This document shows positions 5,489 to 7,240 of a stretch of 7,240 nucleotides of DNA, piece after piece. Every line of letters begins with the position of its first letter. The first letter of the stretch is position 1. The DNA comes from Phycisphaerales bacterium (GTDB lineage: Bacteria > Planctomycetota > Phycisphaerae > Phycisphaerales > UBA1924), in contig JAUXUZ010000362.1 of assembly GCA_030680655.1 (NCBI GenBank), positions 1 to 7,240 of the forward strand, written 5' to 3'. A program made the position numbers and the translations under genes. The notes beneath the pieces were generated by a model, which was not told where the DNA came from, did not search any database, and saw only the letters and a program-made list of their open reading frames with translations.

Positions 5489-6163
5489 TTACGCGGCCTG
5501 GGAGATCGCGGCACCGGCGGGTTCGTCGCCGAGGATGACCAGCAGCCGATGCTCGACCGACTGCGGCGTCGCTCCACCGCGGATCATGGCCGCGGCCTCG
5601 ATCACCATTGAGCCGCCGATCTGGCCCGCGGCGGACGCGCTTGGGGCCCCGCGCGAGAGCTTGCGGCTGAACATGGCGATCAGGTTCCCCCCCACCATCA
5701 GCAGCATCACCGCGACGGCAAGCCCGGCGACCGAGCCGCCCGAGTCTTTCAGTTGGCTCAGCGCCAGGTACATCGCGCCGGCCATCCCGGTGATGCCGAG
5801 CACCGGCGCAAGCCTGCCGAGCAGCCGCCCTGCAAACTGGCACTTCTGGTCAGTGCGGTGCATCGCGTTGAGTCGAGCGGTGAGGGACGCTCGCAGCTCA
5901 TCGGCGCTGCGCCCCTGGATGATCTGGCGGAGGGCTGCTGAGATCAGCGGGTGGTCGTTGCCGGCGGCCAGTGCGACGAGCCCTGACGGGCCAGTTGCGC
6001 TGTAGATCGTTGCCGCCTGCACAAGGGGGCGCACAAGCGAGCGGGGCTCCGGCTTGCCCGGGAGTGCCCAGAGCCGATCCACCGCCATGAGGCGCGCGGC
6101 CACAAACGAACCGGCGACGCCCGCACCGAGACCGCCAGCGAGATAGAAGAACAGTGGTTCCAC
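5489..6163 (-). CDS. Divergent MotA-like (MotA/TolQ/ExbB family) membrane protein
   Basis: MotA forms the proton-channel stator ring with MotB. The 224-residue product ends like MotA: a helix with GRLAPVLGITGMAGAMYLAL (116-135, aligning with the family's P-x-x-G-I/M-x-G-T segment), a second helix (about 143-165), then a cytoplasmic helix MVIEAAAMIRGGATPQSVEH (186-205) matching the family's I-x-E-G-x-x-x-I-x-x-G-x-x-P. TM1 is at about 3-24. The region where TM2 is expected (about 31-55) is not hydrophobic. By eye the torque-loop charges of E. coli MotA (R90, E98) fall on G58 and A66, and the TM4 proline is absent, while the TM3 proline is kept (P120). The frame is open to a GTG at 6283, but GTG 6163 is chosen because AAGGA lies seven bases upstream and a sigma-28-like promoter lies before it. 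No motB follows. Confidence 0.8.
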   Translation of the reverse strand: MEPLFFYLAGGLGAGVAGSFVAARLMAVDRLWALPGKPEPRSLVRPLVQAATIYSATGPSGLVALAAGNDHPLISAALRQIIQGRSADELRASLTARLNAMHRTDQKCQFAGRLLGRLAPVLGITGMAGAMYLALSQLKDSGGSVAGLAVAVMLLMVGGNLIAMFSRKLSRGAPSASAAGQIGGSMVIEAAAMIRGGATPQSVEHRLLVILGDEPAGAAISQAA

Positions 6164-6170
6164 GGCTTGG

Positions 6171-6175
6171 TCCTT
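6171..6175 (-). promoter_or_regulatory. Shine-Dalgarno sequence deciding the motA-like start
   Basis: AAGGA on the minus strand ends seven bases before the GTG at 6163-6161. The longer frame starting at GTG 6283 would run through a putative promoter, so this site supports the 224-residue product. Confidence 0.65.
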
Positions 6176-6191
6176 CGGGTAGGTCACCGTG

Positions 6192-6219
6192 TTATCGGCG
6201 GTCGCACGGGCGGACTGAA
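6192..6219 (-). promoter_or_regulatory. Putative sigma-28 (FliA) promoter of the motA-like gene
   Basis: The minus strand has an exact match to the sigma-28 -10 consensus GCCGATAA at 6199-6192. A weak -35 (TTCAGTCC, 6219-6212, four of eight matches to TAAAGTTT) lies 12 bases upstream. Transcription would start near 6185, giving a leader of about 22 bases that just contains the Shine-Dalgarno sequence. motA is a late, sigma-28-dependent gene in enterobacteria, so the placement makes biological sense. The poor -35 leaves doubt. Confidence 0.5.
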
Positions 6220-6251
6220 GCGCCGGGCACACTCGATTTTTGAGCGGCGTG

Positions 6252-6268
6252 ACGGGCGAGGGGCCCGT
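6252..6268. repeat. Hairpin in the flgE/motA-like spacer with T-run on plus side
   Basis: ACGGGC, a 5-base loop and GCCCGT form a perfect 6-bp stem. On the plus strand it is followed by TTTTCT, terminator-like for plus-strand transcription, but no plus-strand gene is seen. On the minus strand it has an A-run before it and no T-run after it. Confidence 0.35.
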
Positions 6269-6281
6269 TTTCTGAGCCCGC

Positions 6282-6298
6282 ACGGCCGCAACGGCCGT
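6282..6298 (-). repeat. Hairpin shortly after flgE
   Basis: ACGGCC, a 5-base loop and GGCCGT form a perfect 6-bp stem about 35 bases past the flgE stop in the transcribed direction. Without a following T-run it is more likely a 3'-end stabiliser or processing site than an intrinsic terminator, if functional at all. Confidence 0.35.
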
Positions 6299-6333
6299 TT
6301 CGACCGGCGGGTATCACCTATAACGCGCGAGGG

Positions 6334-7240
6334 TCACCGCCCGATGACCAGCAGCTGCTGCATGAGCTGGTCGGTCGTGGTGATCACGCGGCTGGCCGCG
6401 GAGTAGCCGGTGCTGGCGGTGATGAGGTTGATGAACTCGGCTGCAAGGTCAACGTTCGAGAGCTCCAGCGCGCCGCTGGTGACGCTGCCGGTTCCCATCT
6501 TGCCCGGCTCGGTGACCACCGCGGCACCAGAGTCGGCACCCACCGAGAAGAGGTTTCCACCGTTATCGACCAGCCCTTCGGCGTTTGCGAAACCGGCGAC
6601 AGCGACCTGCCCGAGCACACGCACGAGCCCGTTGTTGAACGATCCGCTGATGATGCCGTCGTTGCCGATGCTGAACCCGGAGAGCTCGCCCATGGCGCTT
6701 CCGTTGCCGCTGAGCTTTGACATGGTGGACGACGACGCGGTCTGCCCGTCACCCAGCGCGGTCATCGCCGCGAAGGAGAGGTCAAAGGTCAGGGGGCTCG
6801 CTGCGCCGGCGATCGAGGTGCGGTCGATGCTCACCGACAGCGGCGTGGAGGTCGAGAGGTGCCCGTTCTCGTCAAACTGCATCGTGCCCGATGAGATCCG
6901 CGGGTCGCCGTCGTTGTCGTCAACCGACGAGACGTCGTAGCGCCACGTGGTGCCCGGCGTGCCGCCGCCACGGGCCACCAGCGTCATGGTGACGCCGACG
7001 TTGACGGCGTTGCCCAGGGAGTCGTAGACGACGAAGTTGGTGCGCGCGGACTCGCCGTCGGCGCTGGTGTTCTTGGTGACGGTGAAGGGCGTTGCGGCTG
7101 TGCCCGTGCCACCGGGGTAGACCCGGATGTTCGCGTCGGCGATCGAGATGTCGTTGAGCGCGCCGGTATTGCCGACGACGGTGACCTCGCCGGTGCCCGC
7201 GTTGAGCGTGACGCCGGGGGTGAAGCCGTTGGGGTTGGCC
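6334..7240 (-). CDS. flgE: Flagellar hook protein FlgE, partial (N-terminus outside window)
   Basis: FlgE is the exported subunit of the flagellar hook. The frame is open from the right edge to TGA at 6336-6334, giving 301 C-terminal residues; the ATG at 6987 is internal because flagellin-like sequence continues upstream of it. The domain-2 signature VVYDSLGNAVNVGVTMTLVA lies upstream and across that ATG, followed by WRYDVSSVD and FDENG. The C-terminal region is canonical for hook/rod proteins: NDGIISGSFNNGLVRVLGQV, then AVAGFANAEGLVDNGGNLFS, then GALELSNVDLAAEFINLIT, ending ASRVITTTDQLMQQLLVIGR. The usual R-x-Y-Q-A-N before the last helix reads TGYSAAS here. The hook gene upstream of stator and C-ring genes is a known order in several phyla. 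Confidence 0.95.
   Translation of the reverse strand, partial: ANPNGFTPGVTLNAGTGEVTVVGNTGALNDISIADANIRVYPGGTGTAATPFTVTKNTSADGESARTNFVVYDSLGNAVNVGVTMTLVARGGGTPGTTWRYDVSSVDDNDGDPRISSGTMQFDENGHLSTSTPLSVSIDRTSIAGAASPLTFDLSFAAMTALGDGQTASSSTMSKLSGNGSAMGELSGFSIGNDGIISGSFNNGLVRVLGQVAVAGFANAEGLVDNGGNLFSVGADSGAAVVTEPGKMGTGSVTSGALELSNVDLAAEFINLITASTGYSAASRVITTTDQLMQQLLVIGR

Noticed and set aside
4971..6005. Plus-strand frame of 344 codons opposite fliL and the motA-like gene
   Set aside because: It is antisense shadow; it crosses the intergenic gap without any start signal and resembles no family.
6252..6271. Plus-strand rho-independent terminator
   Set aside because: Stem and T-run fit weakly, but no plus-strand gene lies before it; kept only as an inverted repeat.
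6164..6283. 40-residue N-terminal extension of the MotA-like protein from a GTG at 6283
   Set aside because: The added residues are not hydrophobic or conserved-looking and would run through the sigma-28-like promoter. The start at 6163 has a good Shine-Dalgarno sequence and directly begins the first membrane helix.
1..7240. CRISPR arrays, tRNA or rRNA genes, insertion sequences
   Set aside because: No regularly spaced repeats, no cloverleaf or rRNA-like segments, and no transposase-like frame or paired terminal repeats were seen.

Overview
This is a high-GC bacterial window filled by one strand of a flagellar gene cluster. Every supported gene is on the minus strand. In transcription order they are flgE (5' end outside the window), a divergent motA-like gene, fliL, fliN, fliO, fliP, fliQ, fliR and flhB. 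A possible further ORF starts at the flhB stop and runs off the left edge. The many long plus-strand frames are shadows of these genes in GC-rich sequence.

Organism: no marker gene is present, so taxonomy is inference. GC-rich DNA, a hook-to-export-gate gene order, a FliL with a diverged C-terminal domain, GTG starts and pyrimidine-rich junctions would suit a planctomycete, perhaps of the Phycisphaerae, but I cannot prove this from the window.

Layout from right to left: 7240-6334 is the C-terminal part of the hook protein FlgE. A 170-bp gap (6333-6164) holds two GC-rich hairpins and a sigma-28-like promoter with an exact GCCGATAA -10 box, followed by a good Shine-Dalgarno sequence and a GTG start. 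The gene 6163-5489 is MotA-like but appears to lack the two torque-loop charges and a recognisable second membrane helix, and no motB follows it. After a 125-bp gap comes fliL (5363-4824). A 205-bp gap with overlapping inverted repeats follows, where fliM would often sit, and then fliN (4618-4172). From fliO (4121) to flhB (109) the genes are tightly packed: fliO/fliP overlap as GTGA, fliP/fliQ as TGATG, fliQ and fliR are 36 bp apart, and fliR/flhB overlap by 8 bp.

How they work together: FliP, FliQ and FliR form the export gate in the basal body, with FliO as assembly factor and FlhB as the substrate-specificity switch. FliN is a C-ring component that docks the export apparatus and takes part in switching. 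FliL supports the stator at the motor, and FlgE is the exported hook subunit. I found no clearly new system. The features most worth a second look are the degenerate MotA-like gene with its sigma-28-type promoter, the absence of fliM and motB, the G-rich (quadruplex-prone) template-strand tracts at two junctions, and a 7-bp tandem repeat across the flhB stop codon.
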